A DNA stretch of 64,000 nucleotides, from positions 62,001 to 126,000 of the forward strand of contig NZ_JAUSSM010000008.1 in the NCBI RefSeq assembly GCF_030812315.1, read 5' to 3'. The notes beneath the pieces are model-generated. The model did not search any database. It worked only from the letters and a program-made list of their open reading frames with translations, and was not told the DNA's origin. The position numbers and the translations under genes were made by a program. Of the stretch, positions 1 to 10,631 are shown one piece after another; within the stretch, counting starts at the first letter, position 1; every line of letters begins with the position of its first letter. This DNA is from Arthrobacter oryzae. Its GTDB lineage: Bacteria; Actinomycetota; Actinomycetes; Actinomycetales; Micrococcaceae.

Positions 1-920
1 AGATGGTCCAGCCCCGGATCGGCGTGGTCCTGGGCATCGGAACCGCCCATGCCGGCGAATTCGGTGGAGTGGACAACATCGCCGTTGCCAAGGGGGAACT
101 GGTCGAGGCACTGCCTGAAAGCGGGACCGCGGTCATCAACCTCGACGACGGGCGTGTTGCCGGAATGACGGACAGGACTTCAGCCAGCGTGCTGGGCTTC
201 TCCGCGCAGGCCGCCGAAGACATCCCGGATGCCGGGCTTCGCGCCACGCACGTGGAAACGAACGCCAGCGGAAACCCGGAGTTTGAACTGTTCTTCCCCG
301 ATGAGGCCGCGGGGTATCAGGTCCGCAGCCGCCTCATCGGTGCACACCACGTGACCAACCTCCTGGCAGCAGCCGGAGCGGCGTATGCGGCGGGGGTCCC
401 GGCGGATCGCATTGCGGCTTCCCTCAGCGCCCAGTCGGCCGCCAGCCGCTGGCGGATGGAACGCACGGAGCGCCCGGATGGCGTAACCATCATCAATGAC
501 GCCTATAACGCCAACCCCGAATCGATGCGGGCCGCCCTGCGGACGCTTGCCGACCTCGGCCGCGGCCGACGCACCTGGGCGGTGCTCGGGGCCATGCTGG
601 AACTGGGCTCCGATTCCATCCGGGAGCATATGGCAGTGGGCACGCAGGTGGTCAGGCTCAACATTTCCCGCCTCGTCGTCGTCGGCCGCGAAGCACGCTC
701 GCTCTACGTCTCGGCCGTCAATGAAGGCTCCTGGGGAGACGAGTGCGTCTTCGCTGAATCCGCGGACGAGGCCTTTGATCTCCTCCAAAAAGAGCTTGAA
801 CCCGGCGACCTGGTCCTCTTCAAGTCCTCCAACAGTGTTGGGCTGAGGCACTTAGGGGATCGGATAGCATTACCCCCACAAACCCAACCAACCGCCAATG
901 AAGGGAGCGATTCGCTGTGA
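1..920 (+). CDS. murF: MurF, UDP-MurNAc-tripeptide--D-Ala-D-Ala ligase (5'-truncated)
   Basis: This is the C-terminal part of the Mur ligase that adds D-Ala-D-Ala to UDP-MurNAc-tripeptide, the last cytoplasmic precursor step before the lipid stage. About 305 codons are present. The reading frame is open to the left edge, so the N-terminus and the ATP P-loop lie outside the window. Visible family signatures are the [11 protein letters not shown] segment near the start, which belongs to the central Mur ligase domain, and [11 protein letters not shown] about 165 residues in. The stop codon overlaps the GTG start of mraY by 3 nt (GTGA), so the two are translationally coupled. Identity is clear from sequence and position at the head of a mur/fts cluster. 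The ATG at base 3 is an internal codon. Confidence 0.95.
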   Translation, partial: MVQPRIGVVLGIGTAHAGEFGGVDNIAVAKGELVEALPESGTAVINLDDGRVAGMTDRTSASVLGFSAQAAEDIPDAGLRATHVETNASGNPEFELFFPDEAAGYQVRSRLIGAHHVTNLLAAAGAAYAAGVPADRIAASLSAQSAASRWRMERTERPDGVTIINDAYNANPESMRAALRTLADLGRGRRTWAVLGAMLELGSDSIREHMAVGTQVVRLNISRLVVVGREARSLYVSAVNEGSWGDECVFAESADEAFDLLQKELEPGDLVLFKSSNSVGLRHLGDRIALPPQTQPTANEGSDSL

Positions 921-2026
921 TTGCACTGCTCATCGGCGCTGGCCTGGCCCTGCTGTTTGCATTGGTGGGAACCCCGCTGTTCATCCGTCTCCTCGTCCGG
1001 AAGAGCTACGGACAGTTCATCCGCGACGACGGACCCACATCGCACCACACCAAGCGCGGCACCCCGACCATGGGTGGCACAGTCGTCGTGTTCGCGGTGC
1101 TGCTGAGCTATGCGCTGACCCACCTCATCATGTGGATGATGAACCCACGGTCAGCCGGGCCTTCCGCCTCCGCCCTACTGCTCCTGTTCCTGATGGTGGG
1201 CATGGGCCTGGTGGGATTCCTGGACGACTTCATCAAGATCTCCAAGCAGCGCAGCCTTGGCCTGGACGCCAAGGCCAAGCTAGTACTCCAGGCCGCTGTC
1301 GGCATCATTTTCGCCGTCATGGCCCTGAACTTTCCGGATGAGAACGGCCTGACGCCGGCATCCACGCAGATCTCCCTGGTGCGGGACATCCCCTGGCTGA
1401 ACCTCGCCTTCGGCGGAACCGTCCTCGGCGCCATTCTGTTCGTCCTGTGGTCCAACCTGATCGTCACCGCCGCCACCAACGGCGTGAACCTGACCGACGG
1501 GCTGGACGGGCTCGCAGCCGGAGCCTCGGTCATGGTGTTCGGCGCGTACACGCTGATGGGAATCTGGCAGAGCAACCAGGCCTGCGGTTCCCCGCGGCAG
1601 GCCGGCGGCGGCTGTTACACCGTCCGGGACCCGCTGGACCTGGCACTCCTTGCAGCCATCCTGAGCGCGGCGCTGGTGGGCTTCCTGTGGTGGAACACCT
1701 CGCCGGCCAAGATCTTCATGGGTGACACCGGTTCGCTGGCCATCGGCGGCGCGGTCGCCGGTTTCGCGATCCTGTCCCGGACCGAACTCCTGCTTGCCTT
1801 CATCGGCGGCCTCTTCGTCCTCATCACGCTTTCGGTGATCATCCAGGTGGGCTATTTCAAGATCACCAAGGGCAAGCGTTTCTTCAAAATGGCTCCGCTA
1901 CAGCACCACTTTGAACTCAAGGGCTGGGCGGAAGTCACCGTTGTGGTCCGGTTCTGGATCCTCGGCGGCCTCTTCGTCGCCGCGGGCCTTGGTATCTTCT
2001 ACGCAGAATGGGTGGTCCTGCTGTGA
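917..2026 (+). CDS. mraY: MraY, phospho-MurNAc-pentapeptide translocase
   Basis: This integral membrane enzyme transfers phospho-MurNAc-pentapeptide from UDP to undecaprenyl phosphate, giving lipid I. At 369 aa it has the usual length and about ten hydrophobic segments. Family motifs are in order: the Asp pair in [33 protein letters not shown], and a C-terminal HHFELKGW. The GTG start overlaps the murF stop and the gene ends in a GTGA overlap with murD, so it sits inside a tightly packed operon. Periplasmic loops include a [10 protein letters not shown] stretch, a mild lineage-specific insertion. No sign of damage. Confidence 0.97.
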   Translation: MIALLIGAGLALLFALVGTPLFIRLLVRKSYGQFIRDDGPTSHHTKRGTPTMGGTVVVFAVLLSYALTHLIMWMMNPRSAGPSASALLLLFLMVGMGLVGFLDDFIKISKQRSLGLDAKAKLVLQAAVGIIFAVMALNFPDENGLTPASTQISLVRDIPWLNLAFGGTVLGAILFVLWSNLIVTAATNGVNLTDGLDGLAAGASVMVFGAYTLMGIWQSNQACGSPRQAGGGCYTVRDPLDLALLAAILSAALVGFLWWNTSPAKIFMGDTGSLAIGGAVAGFAILSRTELLLAFIGGLFVLITLSVIIQVGYFKITKGKRFFKMAPLQHHFELKGWAEVTVVVRFWILGGLFVAAGLGIFYAEWVVLL

Positions 2027-3609
2027 GCAGCCCTATACCTTCGCCGCTGGCAACGTCACCCCGGCTCGAGAACCTGGTGAGCTGGGACTCGGACTGGGCC
2101 GGACTCCGCGTCGTCGTGACGGGAATAGGCGTGTCCGGGTTCGCCGCCGCCGACACCCTGATCGAGCTCGGCGCCCGGGTTGTGGTGGTTGACGCCGCCA
2201 CCAGCCCGATTGCCCGGGCCCAGGCGGACACCCTGAAAATCGTCGGTGCGGTGGACGTCCTCCTAGGCGAAGACGCGGTGCACTCCATGCCGAAGATCGA
2301 CGGCCAGAAGCCGGAACTGATTGTGACCTCCCCGGGTTGGCGTCCGGACCAGGCCCTGCTCGCGTTGGCTGCACGGACCCATATCCCGGTCTGGGGAGAC
2401 GTGGAACTCGCCTGGCGGGTACGGGAGCGGAAGGGCCGCAAGACCGCGGACTGGCTGACCATCACCGGAACGAACGGAAAGACCACAACCGTTGGCCTGA
2501 CCGAATCCATGCTGCAGGCCGCAGGGCTCAAAGCCATTGCCGTCGGCAACGTGGGAACGCCCATTTTGGACGCCCTGCGTGACCCGGTGGAGTATGACGT
2601 CCTGGCCGTGGAACTTTCGAGCTTCCAGCTGCACTGGAGCCACTCGCTGTCACCGGTCGCCAGCGTCTGCCTCAACGTTGCTGAGGACCACGTGGACTGG
2701 CACGGTTCCTACACTTCGTACCTGGCCGACAAGGCGAAGGTCTACGAACGGACCCAAAAGGCCTGCATCTACAACGCCGAGCAGATCGAAACGGAACGTA
2801 TGGTGGAAAATGCGGACGTCGTGGAAGGCTGCCGGGCCGTGGGTTTCACCACCGTGACGCCCGCCATCAGCATGCTCGGAGTGGTTGAGGGCCTCCTGGT
2901 GGACCGCGCCTTCATCCCCGGGCGCAAGGACAGCGCTGCCGAGCTGGCCGCCATGGCGGACCTCGGTCCGGTGGCACCGCGGCACATGGTGGCTAACGCC
3001 CTGGCCGCGGCTGCCCTGGTCCGGGCCTACGACGTGGAGCCGCAGGCCGTGCGCCAGGGACTGAAGAACTACATCCCGGGAGACCACCGCATCCAGCTCG
3101 TCGCCCGCCACAACAACGTGCTGTGGATCAACGACTCCAAAGCCACGAACCCGCACGCCGCGGCGGCGTCGATCTCCGCATTCAGCAACGTCATCTGGAT
3201 AGCCGGAGGCCTCTCCAAGGGCGTGAGCTATGACCAGCTTGTCCAGGAACAGGCCCCGCGGCTCAAGGCCGTGGTCCTGATCGGAGCGGACACCGCCGCC
3301 CTCTCCGAGGCACTCAAGCGACACGCACCCGATGTCCCGGTCATCGGACGCACCAAGGGCGACACTGAAAATGTGCAGTCTGCCGAAACGGGCGATGCCG
3401 GCGCAGTACCCTCGCCGATCTACGGGGAAACTGTGATGGCCCAGGCCGTTGCCGCAGCGGCGCAGCTGGCCTCTCCGGGGGACACTGTGCTCATGGCCCC
3501 GGCGGCTGCTTCCATGGATCAGTTCTCTTCCTACGCTCACCGTGGGGACGCCTTCATTGAAGCTGTCCGCGGGCTCGTGGAAGGGCAGGCTCAGACCGGC
3601 GAGGAGTAA
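2023..3609 (+). CDS. murD: MurD, UDP-MurNAc-L-alanine--D-glutamate ligase
   Basis: This cytoplasmic Mur ligase adds D-glutamate to UDP-MurNAc-L-Ala using ATP. It has a Rossmann-like N-terminus ([17 protein letters not shown]), the P-loop GTNGKTTT near residue 148, and NDSKATNP in the C-terminal domain. I place the start at GTG 2023, giving 528 aa and a 4-nt overlap with the mraY stop. An in-frame ATG at 2008 would add five residues inside mraY. The protein is longer than enterobacterial MurD, because of an N-terminal Ser/Pro leader and an acidic insertion (around nt 3356-3420) before the final helix. Its stop is 2 nt before ftsW. Confidence 0.95.
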   Translation: MSSPIPSPLATSPRLENLVSWDSDWAGLRVVVTGIGVSGFAAADTLIELGARVVVVDAATSPIARAQADTLKIVGAVDVLLGEDAVHSMPKIDGQKPELIVTSPGWRPDQALLALAARTHIPVWGDVELAWRVRERKGRKTADWLTITGTNGKTTTVGLTESMLQAAGLKAIAVGNVGTPILDALRDPVEYDVLAVELSSFQLHWSHSLSPVASVCLNVAEDHVDWHGSYTSYLADKAKVYERTQKACIYNAEQIETERMVENADVVEGCRAVGFTTVTPAISMLGVVEGLLVDRAFIPGRKDSAAELAAMADLGPVAPRHMVANALAAAALVRAYDVEPQAVRQGLKNYIPGDHRIQLVARHNNVLWINDSKATNPHAAAASISAFSNVIWIAGGLSKGVSYDQLVQEQAPRLKAVVLIGADTAALSEALKRHAPDVPVIGRTKGDTENVQSAETGDAGAVPSPIYGETVMAQAVAAAAQLASPGDTVLMAPAAASMDQFSSYAHRGDAFIEAVRGLVEGQAQTGEE

Positions 3610-3611
3610 CA

Positions 3612-4985
3612 ATGGTCAGCACGCCCACCCGTGCCCCGGCTGCCAAGCAGCGGGGTGCAACCCTGCCCCCGGCGACGTCCCGGGCCGACAAGGCAACGGG
3701 CTCCAAGCCCAAGGTGCAGGCTCCCGGGACTGCCGGGAAGGGCCATGTGCCGCCCCTGGCGAAACTCCGCGGCTGGTACCGGAGCTTCTGGGCAAAGCTG
3801 GAAGGAACCGGAAAATCACGCAACGGTTCCACGTATTACCTCATCCTCGGCTCCACCCTCGCGCTCACGGCCATCGGCATCATGATGGTGCTGTCCGCGT
3901 CCAGCGTCGAAGCCATTGCAGCCGGCGAATCACCGTACACCGCCGCGCTCAAGCAGGGCATGTTCGCGGCCATCGGCGTATTCCTGATGTTCGTGCTTTC
4001 GCGCGTCAATGTCGTCTGGCTCAAGCGGCTCGCCTGGCCGGGCATCGCCGGGGCCTATGTGCTCCTGGTCCTCGTGCTCCTGATCGGCACAAGTACGAAC
4101 GGCAACCAGAACTGGATCGAATTCGGCGGCATCACCTTCCAGCCCTCGGAGGCAGCCAAGCTGGCCCTGGCGCTCTGGATGGCCACCGTCCTGGCGGTCA
4201 AGGCCAAACTGCTCCACCGCTGGCAGCACGTGGTGGTCCCGGTCCTTCCCATCGCCGCCGGCATCATCGGGCTGGTCCTCGCCGGAAACGACCTCGGCAC
4301 CGGCATGATCATCATGATGATCATGGCCGCCGCACTGTTCTTTGCCGGTGTACCGCTGTACATGTTCGGCATCGCGGCCTTGGTTGCCGTGGCCGGAGCC
4401 GGCTTCATGGCCGTGACCAGTTCAAACCGGATGTGCCGCATTACGTCCTGGTGGACCGGAAACTCCTGTGGCGAAGGCATGGATGCCAACTACCAGTCCA
4501 CCAACGGGCTGTACGGCCTGGCCTCCGGCGGCTGGCTGGGCGTCGGCCTCGGCCAGAGCCGGCAGAAGTACAGCTGGATCCCCGAAGCCCACAACGACTT
4601 CATCTTCGCGATCATCGGCGAGGAACTCGGGCTCGTGGGCACCGTCGTCGTCCTGATCCTCTTTGCCATCCTCGGTGCCGCCATCTACCGGGTGGTCGTG
4701 GCGCAGGAGGACCTGTTCCATCGGGTCCTCGCGGGGACCATCATGGTGTGGCTCCTGGGCCAGGCCACCGTCAACATGTCCGTGGTCACCGGCCTCGTAC
4801 CCGTCATCGGCGTGCCGCTTCCGTTCATTTCCTACGGCGGTTCGGCCCTGCTGATGTCGCTGTGCGCCGTCGGCGTAGTGTTGTCGTTGGCACGTGAACA
4901 GATGGCACCAAGCGTCCAGCCCAAGCGGCTGCTCAAGTTCCGTACCAAGGGCGGACGCCCACACTCCACACGAAAGCGTAAATAG
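3612..4985 (+). CDS. ftsW: FtsW, septal peptidoglycan glycosyltransferase (SEDS family)
   Basis: This is a polytopic SEDS protein that polymerises lipid II at the septum together with a class B PBP. It is 457 aa, with a long basic Ala/Pro cytoplasmic N-terminus (about 75 residues) before the first membrane helix. It then shows about ten hydrophobic helices and the family signatures PSEAAKLALALW, GNDLGTGMI, PEAHNDFIFAIIGEELG, and VTGLVPVIGVPLPFISYGGSA. Two cysteines lie in the large extracytoplasmic loop (MCRITSWWTGNSCGEG) and could form a disulfide, which is inference. Position between murD and murG argues for FtsW rather than RodA. Confidence 0.95.
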   Translation: MVSTPTRAPAAKQRGATLPPATSRADKATGSKPKVQAPGTAGKGHVPPLAKLRGWYRSFWAKLEGTGKSRNGSTYYLILGSTLALTAIGIMMVLSASSVEAIAAGESPYTAALKQGMFAAIGVFLMFVLSRVNVVWLKRLAWPGIAGAYVLLVLVLLIGTSTNGNQNWIEFGGITFQPSEAAKLALALWMATVLAVKAKLLHRWQHVVVPVLPIAAGIIGLVLAGNDLGTGMIIMMIMAAALFFAGVPLYMFGIAALVAVAGAGFMAVTSSNRMCRITSWWTGNSCGEGMDANYQSTNGLYGLASGGWLGVGLGQSRQKYSWIPEAHNDFIFAIIGEELGLVGTVVVLILFAILGAAIYRVVVAQEDLFHRVLAGTIMVWLLGQATVNMSVVTGLVPVIGVPLPFISYGGSALLMSLCAVGVVLSLAREQMAPSVQPKRLLKFRTKGGRPHSTRKRK

Positions 4986-4991
4986 CACTTA

Positions 4992-6092
4992 ATGAATGCC
5001 GAGTCTTTGTCAGTAGTCCTCGCCGGCGGCGGAACGGCGGGGCACATCAGTCCCCTCCTGGCCATAGCGGCCGCGTTGCGGGAGGTGCGCCCGGAGGTGC
5101 GCCTCCTGGCCGTGGGAACGCCGAGCGGGATGGAGACCAGGCTCGTTCCCGCAGCCGGCCTTGAACTGGCCACCATCAGCCGTGTGCCGTTTCCGCGCAA
5201 GCCGTCACTGGACCTGCTGCGGCTTCCGGGGCGGCTGGCCGGCGCGGTCAAGCAGGCTGGAAGAATCCTCGACGACGCCGAAGCGGACGTCCTGGTAGGC
5301 GTCGGCGGCTACGTGTGCACACCGCTGTACCTTGCCGCCTGGCGACGCAGGATCCCCATCGTTATCCACGAAGCCAACACCCGGGCCGGCCTGGCCAACA
5401 AGGTGGGCGCACGCTTCAGCCGCCACGTCGCCGTCGCCTTCGCGGGCACGAAACTCCGCGGGGCCAGGCACGTCGGCATGCCGATGCGCAGGGAAGTCTC
5501 CGGGCTGGACCGCGCCGGCGCCCGGCATGCGGCGCGTGAGCTGCTGGGGCTGGACCAGGGCAAACCTGCGCTCATTGTCACCGGCGGCTCATCCGGTGCA
5601 CAGAGCATCAACCGGACGATCGCGGCGTCCGTGGAGGCACTGGCCGCGGCCGGGGTCCAGACCCTCCACATCACCGGAAAAGGCAAGGCAGTCCTCGACG
5701 CCGATGGCAAGCCCCTCGCCGCGGACGGCTACCGCCAGGTTGAGTATGTCGACGGCATGGAGAACATCTACGCGGCGGCCGACCTGCTGCTGGGGCGTGC
5801 GGGTGCGGCCACGGTCTGCGAAACCGCGGCCGTGGGTGTTCCGGCGGTATTCGTTCCGCTCCCGATCGGCAACGGCGAGCAGGCCCTGAACGCCGAAGGC
5901 CCCGTGGCAGCGGGAGGGGCGCTGATCGTGGACGACGGATCGTTCACACCCGAATGGGTCAGCAAGAAGATCATCCCCCTGCTGTCCGATCCTGCCCGGC
6001 TGGCCACCATGGCGTCGAAGTCCGAAGCGCTGGGTATCCGAAACGCCGATCGCCAAATGGCTGAACTTGTCCTGGAAGCAGTAAGCAAATGA
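4992..6092 (+). CDS. murG: MurG, lipid II synthase (GT28)
   Basis: This peripheral membrane glycosyltransferase adds GlcNAc from UDP-GlcNAc to lipid I, making lipid II. It is 366 aa, the typical length. It shows the glycine-rich loop [10 protein letters not shown] at residues 12-21, an acceptor-domain motif [15 protein letters not shown], and the second glycine-rich loop [12 protein letters not shown]. The donor-site region ([24 protein letters not shown]) matches the family. It starts 6 nt after ftsW and overlaps murC by 4 nt (ATGA). Confidence 0.97.
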   Translation: MNAESLSVVLAGGGTAGHISPLLAIAAALREVRPEVRLLAVGTPSGMETRLVPAAGLELATISRVPFPRKPSLDLLRLPGRLAGAVKQAGRILDDAEADVLVGVGGYVCTPLYLAAWRRRIPIVIHEANTRAGLANKVGARFSRHVAVAFAGTKLRGARHVGMPMRREVSGLDRAGARHAARELLGLDQGKPALIVTGGSSGAQSINRTIAASVEALAAAGVQTLHITGKGKAVLDADGKPLAADGYRQVEYVDGMENIYAAADLLLGRAGAATVCETAAVGVPAVFVPLPIGNGEQALNAEGPVAAGGALIVDDGSFTPEWVSKKIIPLLSDPARLATMASKSEALGIRNADRQMAELVLEAVSK

Positions 6093-7492
6093 GCACATCC
6101 ACCGCCGGTTCCGGTACGCGGAGCCAGGAATCCCTGGGCCGCGTGCATTTCATCGGCATTGGCGGCGTAGGCATGTCCGCCGTGGCCCGGATCATGGTGG
6201 CCCGTGGTGTCCCGGTAACCGGCTCCGATGCCAAGGACCTGCCCGTCATGGCAGACTTGGCTGCCGCGGGTGCGGGCATCTTCGTGGGCTATGAGGCAGG
6301 AAACCTGGGAACCGCCCAGACGGTGGTGGCCGGCTCGGCCATCCGTGCCGACAATCCCGAGCTGCAGGCCGCGCATGCCGCCGGGCTGCCTGTGCTCCAC
6401 CGCTCGGAGGCGCTGGCCGCAACCATGGCGGGCGACCGCGTGGTGACGGTAGCCGGAACACACGGCAAATCAACCACGACGTCGATGATCACGGTCCTGC
6501 TGCAGGGGGCCGGACTGGATCCCACCTTTGCTATCGGCGCCAACGTCCCCGCGCTGGGGGTCAATGCCGCCAGCGGCACGGCGGACATCTTCGTTGCCGA
6601 GGCTGACGAATCCGACGGATCGTTCCTCAACTACCGTCCGCGGATTGCGGTGGTCACCAACGTGGAACCCGACCACCTTGACTACTACGGAACCGCTGAA
6701 GCCGTGTATGCCTCGTTTGACCGCTTCACCGAACTCCTGCCGGCCGATGGTGTCCTGGTGGCCTGCGCCGATGATTCCGGCGCCCGTGCCCTCGCTGAGC
6801 GAACCAAGGCCCGCGGCAACACCAGGGTGGTCCTCTACGGCACCGCGGAAGATTCCCAGCTGCGGCTGCACGACGGCGGACCCGGCGACGTGTGGGTGTC
6901 CACTCCTGCGGGGAAGTTTGCGCTGGAACTCCAGGTCCCCGGCCGGCACAATGCGCTCAATGCCGCGGCAGCGTTCGCTGTGGCGCTGGAACTCGGCGTC
7001 GCTACCGAAACGGCATCGGCCGCGCTGGCGCGTTTTTCCGGCGCGTCCCGCCGTTTTGAGTTCAAGGGTGCGGGGCGGGGCGTGCGCGTGTACGACGACT
7101 ACGCCCACCACCCCACGGAGGTCCGGGCGGCGCTGGCCGCAGCACGGTCCGTGGCCGGCGACCACAAAGTGCACGTGCTGTTCCAGCCGCACTTGTTTTC
7201 CCGAACCCGCGAGTTCGCGGCCGAATTTGCCGACGCGCTCAACGCCGCAGACACCGCCCTGGTCCTGGACATCTATCCGGCCCGGGAAGACCCGATTCCG
7301 GGAGTCAGCAGCCAACTGATTGGGGACCGGCTTTCCGACGGTGGGCGGCTTGTCTCCGCTGACGACGCGGTCAGGGCCGTTGTGGCGGACGCGGCACCCG
7401 GCGATATCGTGCTCACGGCCGGTGCCGGTGACGTCACGGCGTATGGGCCCCTGATTGTGGAGGCCCTGCAGGCAGAGGCACCCGGTGGCTAG
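6089..7492 (+). CDS. murC: MurC, UDP-MurNAc--L-alanine ligase
   Basis: This is the first Mur ligase, adding L-alanine to UDP-MurNAc with ATP. It is 467 aa. It carries the N-terminal UDP-binding [14 protein letters not shown], the P-loop GTHGKSTTT around residue 123, EADESDGSF, and the C-terminal [11 protein letters not shown] typical of MurC. The ATG start overlaps the murG stop by 4 nt and its stop overlaps the ftsQ start, so it is embedded in the operon. Confidence 0.97.
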   Translation: MSTSTAGSGTRSQESLGRVHFIGIGGVGMSAVARIMVARGVPVTGSDAKDLPVMADLAAAGAGIFVGYEAGNLGTAQTVVAGSAIRADNPELQAAHAAGLPVLHRSEALAATMAGDRVVTVAGTHGKSTTTSMITVLLQGAGLDPTFAIGANVPALGVNAASGTADIFVAEADESDGSFLNYRPRIAVVTNVEPDHLDYYGTAEAVYASFDRFTELLPADGVLVACADDSGARALAERTKARGNTRVVLYGTAEDSQLRLHDGGPGDVWVSTPAGKFALELQVPGRHNALNAAAAFAVALELGVATETASAALARFSGASRRFEFKGAGRGVRVYDDYAHHPTEVRAALAAARSVAGDHKVHVLFQPHLFSRTREFAAEFADALNAADTALVLDIYPAREDPIPGVSSQLIGDRLSDGGRLVSADDAVRAVVADAAPGDIVLTAGAGDVTAYGPLIVEALQAEAPGG

Positions 7493-8348
7493 CACCCGGC
7501 GGCCAAGCTACAGGACCGGCGGCCCGGCCCCGAAAGGCAAAGCAGATCCGGGCAGCGGACGCACGGACGTGATTTCCGCGTCCAAGGCCGCGCCTGCGGC
7601 CGAACCCGCGGCTCCCACCGGTCCCGACAACGTGCTGTCCTTTCCGGAACCCAAAGGCAAACGGATCCGGCGCAACATCATCCTGGCTGCGTGCATCGTA
7701 GCGGCGCTGGTGGCCGGCCTGCTCGCGGCAGCCGTCTACTCGCCCGTGTTTGCCGTTCAGACCGTCTCGGTGGTCGGTACCAGGATGCTGACGCCCGAGC
7801 AGGTGCAGGGAGCGCTGGAACCGCTGCACGGCAAGCCGCTGCCCCAGGTGAACGATGACGAAGTGAGGCAGCTGCTGCAGCCCTTGGTCCAGGTCAAGGA
7901 GGTGACGACGGAGGCTCGGCCGCCGTCGGTACTGGTGGTCCACATCCACGAACGCACGCCGGTCGCCCTGGTGAAGCAGGGGGAAGTCTTCCAGCTGGTT
8001 GACGTCGACGGGGTGCAGCTTGGCACCACCCAGGATCCCGCCAGCATCCAGCTGCCGGTGATCGACGGCGGGGCTGGAGTCATTGGCAAGGATCTGTTCA
8101 AAGCCATCACCGCGGTGCTTGCCGCGCTGCCCGCGGATGTGCTGGCCAAGCTGTCCGATGCCTCCGCGAAGTCCGCTGACGCCGTCGAACTCAAACTGGT
8201 GGACGGACAGACAATTGTCTGGGGCAACGCGGGGGAGAGGGAGCTCAAGGCGAAGGTGCTCGAAGCCCTGCTCAAGGCGCCCGCGGATCCGAAAAACCCC
8301 GTGCAGGTCTACGATGTCAGCGTGCCGCGGCATCCCGTGACACGATAG
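7485..8348 (+). CDS. ftsQ: FtsQ/DivIB cell division protein
   Basis: This bitopic divisome protein links early and late division proteins. I chose GTG 7485 (287 aa), which overlaps the murC stop and follows a GGCAGAGG Shine-Dalgarno-like stretch; an upstream start would lie deeper inside murC. The product has about 60 basic, Ala/Pro-rich cytoplasmic residues, one membrane helix (about residues 63-85, ILAACIVAALVAGLLAAAVY), a POTRA region beginning with VQTVSVVGTRMLTPEQV, and the FtsQ domain. It is the last gene of the mur operon. The next gene, ftsZ, has its own leader. Confidence 0.92.
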   Translation: MASTRRPSYRTGGPAPKGKADPGSGRTDVISASKAAPAAEPAAPTGPDNVLSFPEPKGKRIRRNIILAACIVAALVAGLLAAAVYSPVFAVQTVSVVGTRMLTPEQVQGALEPLHGKPLPQVNDDEVRQLLQPLVQVKEVTTEARPPSVLVVHIHERTPVALVKQGEVFQLVDVDGVQLGTTQDPASIQLPVIDGGAGVIGKDLFKAITAVLAALPADVLAKLSDASAKSADAVELKLVDGQTIVWGNAGERELKAKVLEALLKAPADPKNPVQVYDVSVPRHPVTR

Positions 8349-8623
8349 TGGACGACATCCCGGGAATGGCACCGGGACGGGCATTCAGGTGCGCTGTGCA
8401 ACCAACCGACCCGTGGCCGTCTTCCAAGGCGATATCCGCTCTATTTAGCGGGTATTCCTACGACACGCGGTGCCGGTCATTGAATGTCTCAGGCATAGGA
8501 AATAGCGTCACAGACATGAGTTACTTGACATAACTATAACCCTCAAGTCGAAGGTTAAGGTTAGAACTTTCAAGCACGACTCCATCAGTTTTCGCAATAG
8601 AACACGAACAAGGGACACGTAAC
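8349..8623 (+). promoter_or_regulatory. ftsQ-ftsZ intergenic leader with candidate ftsZ promoter
   Basis: This 275-nt non-coding stretch is clearly more AT-rich than its flanks. It contains TTGACA at 8525-8530, a plausible -35, followed by AT-rich sequence, but no well-matched -10 at normal spacing. AAGGGA about 7 nt before the GTG of ftsZ is the ribosome binding site. A 61-codon open frame starting at 8348 crosses it but looks non-coding. Independent ftsZ promoters here are common in Actinomycetota; the exact element is uncertain. Confidence 0.45.
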
Positions 8624-9847
8624 GTGGCAGCTCCGCAGAATTACTTGGCCGTCATCAAGGTCGTCGGCATCGGCGGCGGTGGCGTGAACGCAGTCAACCG
8701 CATGATCGAGGTCGGTCTTCGCGGTGTCGAATTCATCGCAATCAACACCGATGCCCAGGCTCTTCTGATGAGTGACGCAGACGTCAAACTTGACGTCGGA
8801 CGCGAGCTGACCCGGGGTCTTGGTGCAGGCGCTAACCCTGAAGTGGGCAAGCAGGCGGCAGAAGACCACGCTGACGAGATCGAAGAGGTCATTCGCGGCG
8901 CGGACATGGTGTTCGTGACGGCCGGAGAGGGTGGCGGCACCGGCACTGGCGGCGCCCCTGTGGTTGCCCGCATTGCACGCTCCCTCGGCGCCCTCACCAT
9001 CGGTGTTGTCACCCGCCCGTTCACCTTCGAGGGCCGCCGTCGTGCCGGCTCCGCCGAGGCGGGCATCGACGCCCTCCGTGACGAAGTCGACACCCTGATC
9101 GTGATCCCCAACGACCGCCTGCTGTCCATCAGCGACCGCAACGTCTCTGTCCTGGATGCATTCCGCTCCGCTGACCAGGTCCTGCTGTCCGGTGTCCAGG
9201 GCATCACCGACCTGATCACCACCCCGGGCCTGATCAACCTCGACTTCGCGGACGTCAAGTCCGTGATGCAGGGTGCCGGCTCCGCACTGATGGGCATCGG
9301 CTCGGCGCGGGGAGAGGACCGGGCAGTCAAGGCCGCGGAACTCGCCATCGCGTCACCCCTCCTTGAAGCATCGATCGACGGCGCCCACGGCGTCCTCCTG
9401 TCCATCCAGGGCGGCTCGGACCTCGGCCTCTTCGAGATCAACGAGGCGGCCCGCCTGGTCCAGGAAGTTGCCCACCCGGAGGCCAACATCATCTTCGGCG
9501 CCGTCATCGACGACGCCCTTGGCGACGAAGCCCGCGTGACCGTGATTGCAGCGGGTTTCGACGACGTCAAGGCGACGTCACCGTCCATGGACCAGTCATT
9601 GCCGCAGGCCGCCCCCCAGCGTCCCGCCGCGCCCGCTTCCGCTCCTGCCCCCGCACAGGCGCCTGCACAGCACGTCCAGCCCGTGCACGCCGGCATCGGG
9701 GCGTCAGGCCTGAGCAACTGGGGCCAGCAGCGTCCCTCTGCCGTCCCCGCCGACTCGGGATTCGACGTGGACCTTCCGTCCGTCGTGGAGCCGGACCTGT
9801 CCGGCAGCCGCTCGGATGACCTGGATGTCCCCGACTTCCTGAAGTAA
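8624..9847 (+). CDS. ftsZ: FtsZ, tubulin-like division GTPase
   Basis: FtsZ polymerises with GTP into the Z-ring that scaffolds the septum. It is 407 aa. It shows [15 protein letters not shown] at the N-terminus, the tubulin signature [10 protein letters not shown], and the T7-loop region [11 protein letters not shown]. An Ala/Pro/Gln-rich disordered linker (from about residue 320) is followed by the conserved C-terminal peptide [10 protein letters not shown], which binds partners such as SepF. The start is GTG with AAGGGA upstream. Codon use strongly favours C in the third position, consistent with high expression. Confidence 0.98.
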   Translation: MAAPQNYLAVIKVVGIGGGGVNAVNRMIEVGLRGVEFIAINTDAQALLMSDADVKLDVGRELTRGLGAGANPEVGKQAAEDHADEIEEVIRGADMVFVTAGEGGGTGTGGAPVVARIARSLGALTIGVVTRPFTFEGRRRAGSAEAGIDALRDEVDTLIVIPNDRLLSISDRNVSVLDAFRSADQVLLSGVQGITDLITTPGLINLDFADVKSVMQGAGSALMGIGSARGEDRAVKAAELAIASPLLEASIDGAHGVLLSIQGGSDLGLFEINEAARLVQEVAHPEANIIFGAVIDDALGDEARVTVIAAGFDDVKATSPSMDQSLPQAAPQRPAAPASAPAPAQAPAQHVQPVHAGIGASGLSNWGQQRPSAVPADSGFDVDLPSVVEPDLSGSRSDDLDVPDFLK

Positions 9848-9893
9848 GGATCGGCTCGACGCTTTGTCGGCTAGTCAGTTAGCGGTGTTTTGA

Positions 9894-10631
9894 TTGTTTT
9901 GGTGGCGAACCGAGGTCCGGCCGGGCGTGTGGGTGGCATTCACTGACGCCGGGGCCGGAAACCTCGCCCTCCATGTGGGGGACGACCCGGCTGACGTGCG
10001 TCGCCGGCGGGAACTCCTGGAAGCCGAAGTTGGCCTGGCGGCCGGCAGCTTCCAGTACATGAACCAGGTCCACGGCAATGCCGTGGCCTACATTGGCGAC
10101 GCAACGGACAGCACTGCGGCAGACAGCATTGCCGCAGGCAGCCCAACGGCAGGCGGGCCCACAGCGGACGCGATGGTGTCCGCCGGGCGGCCGCTGGCTG
10201 TGATGGTGGCGGACTGCGTCCCAGTGGTCCTGGCCGGGGCAACATCCGGGGGACAGCCGGTCCTGGGCGTTGCCCACGCGGGCCGGCCCGGGGTTGCCAG
10301 CGGCGTCATCCCCGCAACCCTGGCGCGCATGCGTGCCGAGGGCGCTGAAGACATTCGGGCCTGGATCGGTCCGTCGATCTGCGGATCCTGCTACGAGGTT
10401 CCGGAAGGCATGCGAGCGGACGTGGCGGCGGCCGTCCCGGCAACCTGGGCCACAACATCGTGGGGCACTCCCGGCCTGGACCTCCCGGCAGGTGCGCGCA
10501 GCCAGTTGGAAGCCAACGGCGTCACCGTGGAGTACTCCGGGCCGTGCACTCTCGAAAACGAGGACCTGTTCTCCTATCGCGGCAACCCGGACACGGGCCG
10601 GTTCGCCGGACTGGTGTGGACCGATGAGTGA
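9894..10631 (+). CDS. pgeF: YfiH/PgeF-family multicopper polyphenol oxidase-like protein (peptidoglycan editing factor)
   Basis: This is a member of the DUF152/YfiH 'laccase domain' family. In E. coli the homologue removes mis-incorporated amino acids from UDP-MurNAc-peptides. The product is 245 aa. Visible family features are the MNQVHGNAV segment, ADAMVSAGRPLAVMVADCVPV with its metal-ligand Cys, VAHAGRPGVASGVI, and GPSICGSCYEVPEGM. The best available start is TTG 9894; no strong Shine-Dalgarno is visible, so the N-terminus is uncertain. It lies directly after ftsZ and overlaps the next gene by 8 nt, a conserved ftsZ-pgeF-yggS-sepF order. Confidence 0.88.
   Translation: MFWWRTEVRPGVWVAFTDAGAGNLALHVGDDPADVRRRRELLEAEVGLAAGSFQYMNQVHGNAVAYIGDATDSTAADSIAAGSPTAGGPTADAMVSAGRPLAVMVADCVPVVLAGATSGGQPVLGVAHAGRPGVASGVIPATLARMRAEGAEDIRAWIGPSICGSCYEVPEGMRADVAAAVPATWATTSWGTPGLDLPAGARSQLEANGVTVEYSGPCTLENEDLFSYRGNPDTGRFAGLVWTDE

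Noticed and set aside
3449-4897. 482-codon plus-strand frame overlapping murD and ftsW
   Set aside because: Both genes are certain in the other phase; the product is Arg/His/Gly-rich filler.
8348-8533. 61-codon frame in the ftsQ-ftsZ gap
   Set aside because: AT-rich with non-coding codon use, no Shine-Dalgarno of its own and no family features; treated as leader.
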